64,000 nucleotides of DNA from Verrucomicrobiia bacterium (GCA_023953615.1 JAMLJH010000001.1:321362-385361); one strand, 5' to 3'; counted from the first letter of the stretch, positions 17,628 through 27,317 are shown. A program made the numbers and translations. Notes: generated by a model not told the origin, from the sequence alone.

Positions 17628-19199
17628 TTATCTGGCGTTGCGGAGGATGGGGAATTGGCGGTGTTCCAGTTTTCGATGCAGACTCCGATACAGCTCGCCC
17701 GCCACGCCAATTTGAATGAGCGTAACCAGCTGGCGCTCGGTGACCGTATCGAGCTGATGGGCATAGGTAAGCAATGTGAGCAGTCCAACCAGCAGGTCCG
17801 GCAACAACAGCACGCTGCTCAAGGTCAGCAGCAGCGCCAGCAGATAGCTCCGGCATTGCAACGAGAAATACAGCCCCGCCACCGGCAGAACCGCATACAG
17901 CACGATGAGTGATCCCATGCCCACGGGGGCCGGGCTGGTTTGCCCCTGCCAGTCACTGCCAAGATAAAGCCAGATGCCCAGCAACAAACCAATGGCGGGA
18001 AGGAACTGCCCCCAGATGCCGAGCAACCGGCCATTGATGATCTGGCGCACTCGCAGCGGCGAAACCAGCAGCAACTCCAACACACCGGTTTCGCGTTCGC
18101 GCCGGAAACTGCCGGCGGCCACCGTCGCCAGACTGAAGAGCAACAGCCCAGCCAGGATTTGATCCACAAAAGCCACCCGGCGGAAGAATTGGAGGTTATT
18201 CAGCATGAAGCCATAGACCGAGCCGACAACAGCCAGCCAGGTCCAGATCACCAGGCGGCCGCTCCACTGACGTCGTTCCAACCAGCCGAGTGGATTGCGT
18301 TCCAACAACCGCCGCATCCAACGTCGCAACAACTTCGTACCGACGATGGGCCGACAAAATGTCTGCTCCATTTTCTGCGTCACGCGCGAGGCGGGAGTGT
18401 CCCGCCAATTCCGGCGCAGACGGTTGCCCGCGAAGAGCAACGAGAAAATAAAGACCGCCGTGGAAATCACCGTCATGGTGCTGGCGACGTAGATGACCTG
18501 CGTTGGCTTGAATAACAATGGCGTGGCCCGGACGAAATCGTCGCCCGGCGTGGCCAACAATGAAAATCCGGTGAAGAAATCGTAGCTCGCTTGCGAATAA
18601 CCCTGCTGCCAGGTCGAGAGCGAATTGATGCCGAGAAGCGCGCCAACCATCCAGGGGAACAACACGAAGCCGGCGCTTTCCAAAACCACCGCCAGCGTGA
18701 GCGCGCGATTACTGCCTCGCGACACCGACGAGGCCACGACGGTGAGCCCCAGGCTCCAGCCCGCCACGTTGGCCAGCACCAAAACCGTCCAGGCAACCAA
18801 CAGCCAGTTGGTCCCGCCCAGCAAAATCGGAATCATCAACACCGGCGCCACCGCCAGCAACGCGGCCATCAACTGCACCGCGTGCGCGCCGACTTTCGCC
18901 AACACCAGCGCCACGGGTTTCAGCGGCGTGAGAAACAGCAACGCCAGCGTGCCTTCGCGGCGTTCCCGACTCAAACAGTCGCTGGCGGCAATGGGCACGA
19001 GCACCCAGACGGCGCAATACAAGGCGAAATGAATCCGCCGAAACAACTCGCCGCCCATGCCGGGCCGGGTCAGCAAATCGGCAACCAGCCAAAAGCAGCC
19101 CAAAGGCAGCGCGCCCGCCACCAGCACCCGGGTCCAATAAGTGAACGGCCGCCGGGCGTGTTCCCGCAGCTCGCGCGTCATCAAGGACCAAACACTCAT
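17628..19199 (-). CDS. ABC-2 type transporter permease, duplicated
   Basis: This 523-residue integral membrane protein has about 12 membrane spans. It looks like two fused six-span halves: the first contains 'SRERREGTLALLFLTPLKPVALVLAKV' and the second 'FRRERETGVLELLLVSPLRVRQII', the typical cytoplasmic ABC-2 signature that follows the coupling helix. A basic linker near residues 270-315 separates them. It would form the channel for the ATPase encoded upstream on the same strand (66-base gap). ABC-2 systems export polysaccharides, lipids or drugs, or act in gliding and secretion (GldA/GldF-like). The substrate is unknown. Confidence 0.88.
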   Translation of the reverse strand: MSVWSLMTRELREHARRPFTYWTRVLVAGALPLGCFWLVADLLTRPGMGGELFRRIHFALYCAVWVLVPIAASDCLSRERREGTLALLFLTPLKPVALVLAKVGAHAVQLMAALLAVAPVLMIPILLGGTNWLLVAWTVLVLANVAGWSLGLTVVASSVSRGSNRALTLAVVLESAGFVLFPWMVGALLGINSLSTWQQGYSQASYDFFTGFSLLATPGDDFVRATPLLFKPTQVIYVASTMTVISTAVFIFSLLFAGNRLRRNWRDTPASRVTQKMEQTFCRPIVGTKLLRRWMRRLLERNPLGWLERRQWSGRLVIWTWLAVVGSVYGFMLNNLQFFRRVAFVDQILAGLLLFSLATVAAGSFRRERETGVLELLLVSPLRVRQIINGRLLGIWGQFLPAIGLLLGIWLYLGSDWQGQTSPAPVGMGSLIVLYAVLPVAGLYFSLQCRSYLLALLLTLSSVLLLPDLLVGLLTLLTYAHQLDTVTERQLVTLIQIGVAGELYRSLHRKLEHRQFPILRNAR

Positions 19200-19265
19200 G
19201 CCGCCATTGAAGAATTACACCGATCCAACCCGCTGCCGCCGGACGCCGCCTGAATCAGCAAACGC

Positions 19266-20219
19266 TCATTGCGTTTCTCCGCGCGTGACCCGGAGGAACA
19301 CTTCTTCCAGAGACATTTCGTCCTCGCGCAGTTCCAGCAACTTCGCCCCGCCGCGCACCAGGGTTTCGGCGATGAGACTTTGATCCACATCCGCGCCGGT
19401 CAACGTGACCTTGAGGCGCTGCTCGACCAGCGTCACTTCCGCCACTTCGGGTCGCGCCTGCAGCAACTGAATGGCTTGCGCCGCATCGCCGCCGACCCGC
19501 ACCCAGAGTACCACGCCCGCGGACATCTGTTCGCGCACGCCCTGAACCGGGCCGGTGTAAATCAATTTGCCCTTCTCGATGATGCAGACGCGATTGCAGA
19601 TGGTTTCCAACTCGCTCAGGATGTGCGAGCTGATGATGATGGTTTTGCCGAGCCGCCGCAGCTCACGCAGAATTTCCATCATCTCGATCCGCGCGCGCGG
19701 GTCCAATCCGCTCGCCGGTTCATCGAGCAACAGGAGCTGCGGATCATGTACCAGCACGCGCGCCAGGCCCAGGCGTTGTTGCATGCCGCGGCTCAGCGCG
19801 CCGATGACCGATCCCTTCTTCTCCGTCAACCCGACCAGTTCCAAAACGTCGTCAATGACTTTGGCGCGCTGCGCGGTGGGGATGCGATAACACGCGCCGA
19901 AGAAATCCAGGTATTCCTCCACCTCCATGTCCTTGTACACGCCGAAAAAGTCCGGCATGTAGCCGATGAGCCGGCGCACCGTATCCGCGCCCTTCACGAT
20001 GTCGTGCCCGAGCACTTCCGCCGTGCCGGAGCTGGGCGTGAGGAAGGTGGAGAGAATCCGCAACGTCGTGGTTTTTCCCGCGCCATTGGAGCCGATGAAC
20101 CCAAACAAGTCTCCCTGGTTCACGGTGAGATTCAGTTGATCCAACGCCAGCATCATTCCGTAGCGTCGGGTTAAATCACGCGTTTGAATGGCGATGGGCG
20201 GAGCGGCTGGAGTAGTCAT
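19266..20219 (-). CDS. ABC transporter ATP-binding protein of an ABC-2 exporter
   Basis: All nucleotide-binding motifs are present: Walker A 'GSNGAGKTT' (about residue 45), Q-loop region 'YMPDFFGVYKDMEVEEY', ABC signature 'LSRGMQQRLGLARVL', Walker B 'LLLLDEPASGLD' and H-loop 'IISSHIL'. The C-terminal 80 residues form the small domain seen in GldA/NatA/DrrA-type ATPases. The start is 3 bases beyond the stop of the 727-residue membrane protein gene, so translation is probably coupled. It powers the permease encoded next. Confidence 0.95.
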   Translation of the reverse strand: MTTPAAPPIAIQTRDLTRRYGMMLALDQLNLTVNQGDLFGFIGSNGAGKTTTLRILSTFLTPSSGTAEVLGHDIVKGADTVRRLIGYMPDFFGVYKDMEVEEYLDFFGACYRIPTAQRAKVIDDVLELVGLTEKKGSVIGALSRGMQQRLGLARVLVHDPQLLLLDEPASGLDPRARIEMMEILRELRRLGKTIIISSHILSELETICNRVCIIEKGKLIYTGPVQGVREQMSAGVVLWVRVGGDAAQAIQLLQARPEVAEVTLVEQRLKVTLTGADVDQSLIAETLVRGGAKLLELREDEMSLEEVFLRVTRGETQ

Positions 20220-20222
20220 AAA

Positions 20223-22406
20223 TTATTTTCCTTCGTTGATGGTCACCGGCACGCGCCACAAGGTGTCCACGCTGGTGCGTCTGACGTGGGACGTGATCAA
20301 GGGCGGCACCGGCGCGCTATTGGGCGCAAAAGCAAAAAGCACGGCTTCACCCGCGGCCAGGGAAGCGCCCACACTCAGCCCGCGCGGAACGGTAAATTGC
20401 GTTTCTTTTTGCCCGCCGCTCATGCTGCCCAACAAAGACACGACAGTCGCGGCACGCGCCGGATCGCTGATCTGGCCGCTACCGGTGCTGCCAAAAGCAC
20501 GCTGGCGTTGTCGCGCCGCCGTGAGAAATGATCCCAGGTCGCGACGCACAAACATCTCGAGCGTCTCGTTGACCACGGCGGGATTTTCCAACCAAACGGT
20601 CCGGGCCTCGCCCGTGGGCAGTTGCCCCAGGCTGAACACTTTTCCGTTCCAAGCCAGATACGCATCGGACATGGGTTGGCCCGAAATATTTCTGACCGTA
20701 ACGGTGTCGTTCTCCAAAGTGGCCACCAGCGGCGGCGCCAGCGCCGACCACCAATCGCTCAAAAAAAGCTGGCTCGTCCACACGGGCACGAACATCGTCG
20801 CCTCGAAATTATCACCGGTTTGAATCACCTGCCCGGACTCGGAGCTTTCCCCGCCGCGCCCGGTCGTGAACTCGGTGCGCAGGGTGGCGAACGGCAATTC
20901 GCTGCGCAGCCCGTAATTGCGGTTGACCGGCGCATAGATGCTGGCGTAGGTGCGCCCGCGCAATTCCGCGCGCGCACCGTGCGCGCAGACATCCACCACA
21001 TGCAGTTCGTTGTATTCGGATTCGCCCGCGCGCAACCAATAGCCGAGGCCGTAGATCAGCAACGAAAACAGCACCACATAAGCTGGAAACGTGATCCACG
21101 TCAGCATGGGACGTTTGATCTTCCGCAACCACCAGCGATCAAACGGTCCAATCACCGCGAGGTACACCACCAGCAACACCAGCAACCAACCCACGGGCAA
21201 CTTGTGAATCTGCCGGCTGTCAATCAGACCGCCAAAAACTCCGTCCACCGACGTGGTCACGCCCGAGTAATAATCCGAGGAGGTATAAAGCGCGGCGGGC
21301 ACTCCCACGAGTTGCGTCCAAAACGTGGCCAGATTCGACCATGACTTGAACGGCTCCAGTTCGGGACTGAACGTCAACACCGAGACGCGCCCAAAATCGC
21401 GCGGCGCCGAAATCAGTAACGGCAAACCGCCACTGGACACCTCGACCCGCCCGTCTCGCAACGCGCCGCGCGCGACGCGGATTTCGGTCCGTTCAAAGGT
21501 TTCGTCCCGTTGCAAATCCGCAAACATCCGGGCCGGAGGATTGGGGCTGGCGCGCACGCCACCTGCGGCAGCTACCGCCGACGCCGCGTTGTTGCGTTCC
21601 AACCAGGTTTGCAATTCCGGATGTGCCGTCACGCCGACAATTTCCTGCGGCACAAACGGCAGCACCGCCTGCAACCAGGCCGTGCCGGTAATGTCGTTGA
21701 CCTGCTCGATGGCAACGATCAGATGTCCACCCGCACGCGTCCAGGCCAGCAACGCGTCCGCCTGATCCGAGCGCAGGCTGGTGGCGATGGTGGAATTGAG
21801 ATAAATCGCATCCACACCATCCAGCAACAGCGGATTGCTGGGGAACATGGCGGGCAACCAGCGTGCGGCTTGCGGTTGCACATCGGGTTGTTTGCGTTTA
21901 ATGGGGCGCAAACTGATTGCGCCGGCAGCCGTGCGGGAAAGCGAAACGGTCAGCAGAGTGGTGGAACCGATGGCCTGCCGCGCGGAAGCGTCAAGTGACG
22001 TTTCGAGCGTGCGCCCGCGCGCGTCCACCAATCGGACCTCCCAACTGGTCTGATAACGCGCCGCCGCAAAAACGGGCACCGCCACCCGTTTCAACGTGCC
22101 GGTGGGCAGCTCGATCGGCACGCGTTGCACGGCGCCGCGTCCCATCCCCATGGGCGCAACTTCGATGAAACCGGAAAGGGGCGGACCGTCGTTGCTCAAC
22201 TCACACTGAATCGGAAACCAAGTTGCCTCCCGTACCACGCCGCCGTAACCCACTTGCGCGTTGAGTCGCACCGCCGCGGTGGCAAACGCCATGAACAGTA
22301 CCAGCAATCCGCCCCCAAGCAGAAATTGCTTCACTCGTTGGCTCAGGCTAAAAAACGTTCGCTGGCGCATGTGGTTCAATCGCATCCCCATCGTCCCCAC
22401 TTTCAA
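20223..22406 (-). CDS. Membrane-anchored periplasmic protein heading the ABC-2 operon
   Basis: This 727-residue protein has an N-terminal membrane span (FLLGGGLLVLFMAFATAAV), a periplasmic part of about 350 residues, two spans near 395-420 ('LLVLLVVYLAVIGPF') and 435-460, and a second periplasmic part of about 260 residues. Residues about 180-310 resemble a class I glutamine amidotransferase-like or GldG-like Rossmann region ('DAIYLNSTIATSLRSDQADALLAWTRAGGHLIVAIEQ'), without an evident catalytic Cys. That pattern recalls accessory proteins of gliding-type ABC exporters, but the match is only structural. Several Met codons (residues 1, 6, 8, 13) could start it. The gene stops 3 bases before the ATPase start, so it is very probably a subunit or regulator of the exporter. 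Confidence 0.75.
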   Translation of the reverse strand: MKVGTMGMRLNHMRQRTFFSLSQRVKQFLLGGGLLVLFMAFATAAVRLNAQVGYGGVVREATWFPIQCELSNDGPPLSGFIEVAPMGMGRGAVQRVPIELPTGTLKRVAVPVFAAARYQTSWEVRLVDARGRTLETSLDASARQAIGSTTLLTVSLSRTAAGAISLRPIKRKQPDVQPQAARWLPAMFPSNPLLLDGVDAIYLNSTIATSLRSDQADALLAWTRAGGHLIVAIEQVNDITGTAWLQAVLPFVPQEIVGVTAHPELQTWLERNNAASAVAAAGGVRASPNPPARMFADLQRDETFERTEIRVARGALRDGRVEVSSGGLPLLISAPRDFGRVSVLTFSPELEPFKSWSNLATFWTQLVGVPAALYTSSDYYSGVTTSVDGVFGGLIDSRQIHKLPVGWLLVLLVVYLAVIGPFDRWWLRKIKRPMLTWITFPAYVVLFSLLIYGLGYWLRAGESEYNELHVVDVCAHGARAELRGRTYASIYAPVNRNYGLRSELPFATLRTEFTTGRGGESSESGQVIQTGDNFEATMFVPVWTSQLFLSDWWSALAPPLVATLENDTVTVRNISGQPMSDAYLAWNGKVFSLGQLPTGEARTVWLENPAVVNETLEMFVRRDLGSFLTAARQRQRAFGSTGSGQISDPARAATVVSLLGSMSGGQKETQFTVPRGLSVGASLAAGEAVLFAFAPNSAPVPPLITSHVRRTSVDTLWRVPVTINEGK

Positions 22407-22568
22407 TTAATGGATTAAGGCGACATTTACCCAGACCGGAACTCGCGACGCAATGCGCAAATTGTCCTCGATTGGTTCAACTGCCTGAACCCGGCGCCGA
22501 TTCGTACGGCGCGAGTCAGGTAAAACAGAAAAGCCGTGGGTAAAAATGTCCGCGCCCCGATGCGCTGA

Positions 22569-23900
22569 TTAAACAATGGCGAGTGGAGTGAAGGAGCGGC
22601 CCAGCACCGGCACGCTTGATGTCTTGAGCCAGTTCTCCAACACGGCCGCATAGACGCAGCGGAAATCCACGGTGTATTGAATATCGCCGTTCAACAAATC
22701 TTTGGGCGCCAGACTCGGGTAGCGCCCCAGCAAACCGGCTTTGATGCGATTGCCGATCACAAACATGGGCGCGGCGGCGCCGTGATCCGTGCCGCCACTG
22801 GCGTTTTCCGAAACGCGCCGGCCAAACTCGCTGAAGGTCATGACCAACACGCGCTCGAAATTACCCTGCGCCTTCAAGTCGGCCACGAACGCCTGGAGCG
22901 CCCCGGTCAATTCGGTGAGCAACCGCGCGTGCGTGCCGGTCTGATTGGTGTGCGTGTCGTAGCCGCCTTGCGAGACGTAGTAAATTCTCGTGGCCATGCC
23001 GCCGCCAATCAACCGCGCCACCAGTTTCAGCGAGTCGGCCAGACGCGAAGCGGGATAGGCCGTCTGGTTTGGCGCCTTGCCGGTGATGGCGCGAATTTCA
23101 TCCGAACTCACCTGCGCATCCAGCGCCACGCGCTCGATGAAATCCAGCGGCGAACCGGCGGGTTGCACCGAACCGTTGAGCATGTCAATCGTTCCGCCGG
23201 AAGCTTCCGGGGTCGTCTCGCGGACTTCATTCATCCTCCGATAAATGGCCTCGCTGGTATCCGACTCATCCGCCCGGAGCTGGTCGGATTTGATGAAGCG
23301 ATAATTCTCCGGATCGTTGAAGCAAACGCCGCGCGGCTGTTTGGCGGCGAGCGCCTGGGGCATTTGCGAGGTCAGGGCAATCGCCACGGACGGATCACAA
23401 CCGTCACACGTACTGTCAAAATAACGCCCCAACCAACCGGTGTTATCAAACCGGTTGGCGTCGCTGGCGGTCTGCCAGATTTCTGCCGAGCGAAAATGCG
23501 AGCGGTTCGGATTTGGATAGCCCACGCCCTGCACCACACCCAGATGTCCCGCTTCAAACAACTCCTTCAAGCCGGCCATGCCGGGATTCAACCCCACGCT
23601 GTCGCTGAGGCGGAGCGCGTCTTTCGCCGCCACCGCCAGCCGGGGTCGCGCCCGGTGATAATGATCATCGGCAAACGGCACGACCATGTTCAAACCGTCG
23701 TTGCCACCCGCCAGTTGCAACACGACCAGGATCGTCCCATCCTTGCCCGTGGTGATCTGCGTGGCCGCATCCGCCGCGGTGGCGTGCAACGTCGTAAAGG
23801 TGTTGGCAAGGAACGAGGGCACGGTCCAGGACAACGCGCTGCCCAGGACGGTGCTGCGCAAAAACTCACGGCGCGTTTTCAAAGTGGGTTCGAATTTCAT
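22569..23900 (-). CDS. DUF1501 secreted protein (twin-arginine signal)
   Basis: The protein begins with a twin-arginine signal ('TRREFLRSTVLGSALSW') and has the DUF1501 layout: 'VVLQLAGGNDGLNMVVPF' near residue 55, 'NPNRSHFRSAEIWQTA' near 125, 'GYDTHTNQTGTHARLL' near 310 and 'EFGRRVSENASGGTDHGAAAPMFVIG' near 360. DUF1501 is distantly related to alkaline phosphatase/sulfatase-fold enzymes. Its genes sit beside DUF1800 genes throughout Planctomycetota and Verrucomicrobiota, as here. No reaction has been established for the family to my knowledge. The DUF1800 gene lies 38 bases upstream on the same strand. Confidence 0.93.
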   Translation of the reverse strand: MKFEPTLKTRREFLRSTVLGSALSWTVPSFLANTFTTLHATAADAATQITTGKDGTILVVLQLAGGNDGLNMVVPFADDHYHRARPRLAVAAKDALRLSDSVGLNPGMAGLKELFEAGHLGVVQGVGYPNPNRSHFRSAEIWQTASDANRFDNTGWLGRYFDSTCDGCDPSVAIALTSQMPQALAAKQPRGVCFNDPENYRFIKSDQLRADESDTSEAIYRRMNEVRETTPEASGGTIDMLNGSVQPAGSPLDFIERVALDAQVSSDEIRAITGKAPNQTAYPASRLADSLKLVARLIGGGMATRIYYVSQGGYDTHTNQTGTHARLLTELTGALQAFVADLKAQGNFERVLVMTFSEFGRRVSENASGGTDHGAAAPMFVIGNRIKAGLLGRYPSLAPKDLLNGDIQYTVDFRCVYAAVLENWLKTSSVPVLGRSFTPLAIV

Positions 23901-23938
23901 GGCAAAATTTTATGCGATTCAACCGGTTCGCGTGTCGC

Positions 23939-25408
23939 TCAAGTCAGTTGATACTCAGGAGTGCTCATGGCCAGCCGGATGACACCGCGAATGTCGTCCT
24001 CGTCCAACGCGCCTTGCGAATCCAAATACTCACGCAAGGCGGCTCGCTGCCCGGATTTCAGTTCCGTTTGGAACAAGCGCTTTTCCAAAGCGGCAATCAG
24101 CACGGTTTGATCGCGTCGTTCCGATTCCGAAAATATCTTCGCCACCTCGATCTGAAGCGCGGCGGGACGCAGGCGTTTCGCCGGTTTGCGCGCGGCCGGC
24201 GGTGAATTGCGCTTTCCGCCTTTGACCGGAGCCAAAGTGCCTTGCACCAGTAACGCGGCCTCGTTGTAACGCGCCAGCAACGTGTTCGTGGTGATCCAGG
24301 ACAATCCGCCATCCCAACCCTTCACGTTCGGCGGCGCGAACAAATCCTGTCCTAGTTCGCGCGTCAATCCGCCACTCAGTTGCGGCGATGGCAAGGCGGA
24401 TTCCAACATGCGGATCGTACCCGCCAACCATTGCACCGGACTTTTCACCTGCGCACGGATCAAGGCGGGATCATAAAACTCCTCGCTGCGCAACAGGACG
24501 CGCAGGAATGGTTTTAAGTTGTTGCCCTGCTGCCGGAAGTTTGCGGCCAGCGCCTCGGTCAACCCGGACGAAGCCGGTTGTCCCGCAAAGAAATTCCAGA
24601 GTTTGGCCGTAATGAACCGCGCCGCCTGCGGTTGCGCCACGATCTGCGCCAACACGTCGCGACCGTTCAACGGCCCGGTACGACCCAACACGGTTTTGAC
24701 GCCCGCATCATGCAAGGCGGGACGATCAACAAATTTCTGCGTCTCGCGATTGTAACTCCACCCCGTCAACGCCCGCGCCGCTTCAGTGATGTCCTGCTCG
24801 GTGTAATGCCCTTCGCCCAGCGTGAACAATTCCATCACTTCGCGGGCGAAATTCTCGTTGGGATGTTGCTTGCGACTCTGGGCCTGATCCAACCAGATGA
24901 GCATGGCCGGGTCTTGCGCCATCTCGACCAGCAGCCGCAGCCAGTTGTCGGTGGCGAGACGGCGAAACAGTTCGTTCTGACGCCACATGAGATACGGCTC
25001 ACGCACCTTGTCCACGCTGGTGGCAAAATGACCATGCCAAAACAAAACCATCTTCTCTTGAAACGGACGGGGACCTTGGGCCATGCGACTCAACCACCAG
25101 TGGCGCAGTTCCGTCATTTGCTCGCGTTGAACCTGGCGTTCCTCGCGCTGCATCTGGCGCCGCTGTTCCGCGTCCGCCTTGCGGAGCGCCTGAAGTTTTT
25201 TGCGCCGCTCGGGATCGGGTCGCGCCCACTCGGGCGCCGGCGTCGCGTCAGGAATTTTCTCATAATCCACCAACCGGGCGACCGCCGCCTCCGGCCCAAG
25301 CGCAACAAGCTGTTGAATTTCGTCCGGTGGACCACCGAAGCCGGCGCGATTCAACAAGTGCGCGGCCGTCGTGTAATTCCAACGATCACTGGTCAGTGGT
25401 TTGAGCAT
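23939..25408 (-). CDS. DUF1800 protein
   Basis: The 489-residue product shows the DUF1800 pattern: 'AAHLLNRAGFGGPPDEI' at the N-terminus, 'WWLSRMAQGPRPFQEKMVLFWHGHFATS' near 105, 'DQAQSRKQHPNENFAREVMELFTLGEGHYTEQDI' near 175, and 'SSGLTEALAANFRQQGNNLKPFLRVLL' near 290. A basic linker follows at about 390-410. No signal peptide is obvious although its partner DUF1501 is exported. The family function is unknown; the fixed pairing with DUF1501 suggests they act together, perhaps in envelope or polymer metabolism. A likely promoter lies at 25475-25503. Confidence 0.93.
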   Translation of the reverse strand: MLKPLTSDRWNYTTAAHLLNRAGFGGPPDEIQQLVALGPEAAVARLVDYEKIPDATPAPEWARPDPERRKKLQALRKADAEQRRQMQREERQVQREQMTELRHWWLSRMAQGPRPFQEKMVLFWHGHFATSVDKVREPYLMWRQNELFRRLATDNWLRLLVEMAQDPAMLIWLDQAQSRKQHPNENFAREVMELFTLGEGHYTEQDITEAARALTGWSYNRETQKFVDRPALHDAGVKTVLGRTGPLNGRDVLAQIVAQPQAARFITAKLWNFFAGQPASSGLTEALAANFRQQGNNLKPFLRVLLRSEEFYDPALIRAQVKSPVQWLAGTIRMLESALPSPQLSGGLTRELGQDLFAPPNVKGWDGGLSWITTNTLLARYNEAALLVQGTLAPVKGGKRNSPPAARKPAKRLRPAALQIEVAKIFSESERRDQTVLIAALEKRLFQTELKSGQRAALREYLDSQGALDEDDIRGVIRLAMSTPEYQLT

Positions 25409-25474
25409 GGGTTTGGATGCACTGGCGTTATTGCGGGCGATTCCGCAGTTGGAAGCAATGTTTCATAATTTCGC

Positions 25475-25503
25475 GTTTTAATCCCAAAAGTCCGGCGCGT
25501 CAA
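25475..25503 (-). promoter_or_regulatory. Putative sigma-70 promoter for the DUF1800-DUF1501 operon
   Basis: On the minus strand TTGACG (25503-25498) is followed after 17 bases by TAAAAC (25480-25475). The start codon at 25408 would then be preceded by a leader of about 60 bases. The -35 match is good, the -10 match only four of six. Confidence 0.4.
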
Positions 25504-25709
25504 ATGGAAGTTCGCCGTCCGCGCCGCAAAGTCAATGATTCAACCTCATAGCGCCGAAATAATTTCCTCAACTCACAATCATTTTGATGGTGCGCGCTCA
25601 ATCTGGTGGTTCGACACACAACTCGAACGCGACGTTCAACGCGTTTCGAGAACCGGCGTGCCGGGTTCGGGCGGAGCATGGCTTGGGTGACATTTGGTGT
25701 CCCCCAAAA

Positions 25710-25775
25710 ATTTACCGTAAATCCCGACACGTTACCGGCATTTCACTTGAAGCGCATTTTTTGCGCACCTATGGT
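25710..25775 (+). promoter_or_regulatory. Putative promoter with two palindromes for the lysine aminotransferase gene
   Basis: TTGAAG (25747-25752), a 17-base spacer and TATGGT (25770-25775) form a sigma-70-like promoter; the predicted leader before the ATG at 25802 is about 20 bases. A palindrome GCGCA-ttttt-TGCGC (25752-25766) fills the spacer, a classic operator position. Another perfect palindrome ATTTAC-c-GTAAAT (25710-25722) lies 24 bases before the -35. Both could bind a regulator of lysine catabolism. Confidence 0.45.
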
Positions 25776-25801
25776 GAGCGCGTCGTTTGAAATTTGGAGA
25801 C

Positions 25802-27178
25802 ATGACCAGCATTACCACCACCCACCCGAATCTATCCACATCGGAAACGCCTCACACCAATCGCATCGCCCCGGACCAGGTCCTGTCCACGTTGGAACAG
25901 CACATTCTCGTGGATGGCTTCAAGCTGATTTTTGACACGGAACACAGCCGCGGCTCGCACTTCGTGGATGCCGCCACGGGACGCGAATTCATTGACCTCT
26001 ACGGCTTCTACGCCTCGCAACCCATCGGCTATAATCATCCGTATCTCAATCGCCCCGAAGTCCAGGCGGATTTGTTGCAGGCCGCCCAGGTAAAAGTGGC
26101 CAACGCCGACGTTTACACGCCGCAATACGCCACTTTCGTCGAAACGTTCGCGCGCGTCATCGCGCATCCGCAACTGCCGCGCTACTTCTTCATTGAAGGC
26201 GGCGCGCTGGCGGTCGAGAACGCCATCAAGGCGGCCATGGATTGGAAAGTGCGGAAAAATCTGGCGGCCGGTCGCGGCGAACGCGGCACGGAAGTCATTC
26301 ATTTCAAACACGCCTTTCACGGGCGCTCCGGTTACACGTTGAGCCTGACGAATACCGATCCGAACAAGGTCGCTTACTTCGCCAAATTCCCCTGGCCGCG
26401 CATCAGCACGCCCATGCTGAACTTTGCCCTGCCTGAAGCCGAACGGCTCCGGGATGTCATCGCCCGCGAACAACAAGCGGAAAAGGAAATTCGCGCGGTG
26501 CTCGCTGAAAAAGCGACGGATATTGCGGCGATCATCATCGAACCGATCCAAGGCGAGGGCGGCGACAACCATTTCCGCCCTGAGTTCATGCAACTGCTGC
26601 GCAGCGTGGCCGATGAACATGAGATTCTGCTGATCTTCGATGAAGTGCAATCGGGCATGGGCATCACCGGGAAAAATTGGGCGGCGGAACATTACGACGT
26701 CGTGCCGGACTTGATCGCGTTCGGAAAAAAATCGCAAGTTTGCGGAGTCATGGCCGGAAAGCGCCTGGATGAAGTGAAGGATAATTGTTTCCGATTGCCG
26801 GGCCGTATCAGCTCGACCTGGGGCGGCAACTTCACCGATTACGTGCGCTCGACCCACTACCTCCGAATTTACGAACGGGAACAGTTGGTCGCGAATGCGC
26901 GCACCCAGGGCGAAAAACTGCTGGCGGGACTTTGCGAATTGGCGCAAACCAATCCCGTCGTGACCGCGCCGCGCGGCAAAGGCTTGATGCTGGCGTTCGA
27001 CCTGCCGAATACCGCCACGCGCGACGCGTTCTGGCGCGGCTGCTATGCCCTGAATCTGCTGGTCATTCGTTCCGGCTCGCGTTCAATCCGGCTGCGGCCA
27101 ATGATGGACATCCAGGACGACATCATTGAGCAGGCACTCAAAATCATGGATGACGAATGTGGCAAACTATCGCGCTGA
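25802..27178 (+). CDS. lat: L-lysine 6-aminotransferase
   Basis: This class III PLP aminotransferase moves the epsilon-amino group of lysine to 2-oxoglutarate, giving 2-aminoadipate 6-semialdehyde. The sequence follows the Mycobacterium tuberculosis LAT pattern: 'DLYGFYASQPIGYNHP', 'FFIEGGALAVENAIKAA', 'KHAFHGRSGYTLSLTNT', 'IIIEPIQGEGGDNHF', 'FDEVQSGMGITG', the PLP-lysine region 'FGKKSQVCG' (Lys309/Lys310), and 'RISSTWGGNFTDMV'-like 'RISSTWGGNFTDYV'. The ATG at 25802 has GGAG five bases upstream and is preferred over a TTG at 25787. The next gene encodes the dehydrogenase that would use its product, which strongly supports the lysine assignment over other class III substrates. Confidence 0.93.
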   Translation: MTSITTTHPNLSTSETPHTNRIAPDQVLSTLEQHILVDGFKLIFDTEHSRGSHFVDAATGREFIDLYGFYASQPIGYNHPYLNRPEVQADLLQAAQVKVANADVYTPQYATFVETFARVIAHPQLPRYFFIEGGALAVENAIKAAMDWKVRKNLAAGRGERGTEVIHFKHAFHGRSGYTLSLTNTDPNKVAYFAKFPWPRISTPMLNFALPEAERLRDVIAREQQAEKEIRAVLAEKATDIAAIIIEPIQGEGGDNHFRPEFMQLLRSVADEHEILLIFDEVQSGMGITGKNWAAEHYDVVPDLIAFGKKSQVCGVMAGKRLDEVKDNCFRLPGRISSTWGGNFTDYVRSTHYLRIYEREQLVANARTQGEKLLAGLCELAQTNPVVTAPRGKGLMLAFDLPNTATRDAFWRGCYALNLLVIRSGSRSIRLRPMMDIQDDIIEQALKIMDDECGKLSR

Positions 27179-27317
27179 AGGTCGGGCGGCTGATTGCCTC
27201 GACTTACCGATCCCGCGTCGAAGGACGGAAGCGGACCACCGAGTCCGGGCGCGACGCGGGCCAGAATTGATTCTGTCGGACATCTCGAAACATTCTATCA
27301 AACAAGGAAAAATCATC

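Noticed and set aside
22677..23951. 424-residue open frame on the plus strand
   Set aside because: Antisense to the DUF1501 gene, whose minus-strand product has clear family motifs; the plus product is Arg/His-rich and unlike a protein.
25832..26947. 371-residue open frame on the minus strand
   Set aside because: Antisense to lysine 6-aminotransferase; the plus strand has the complete family motifs.
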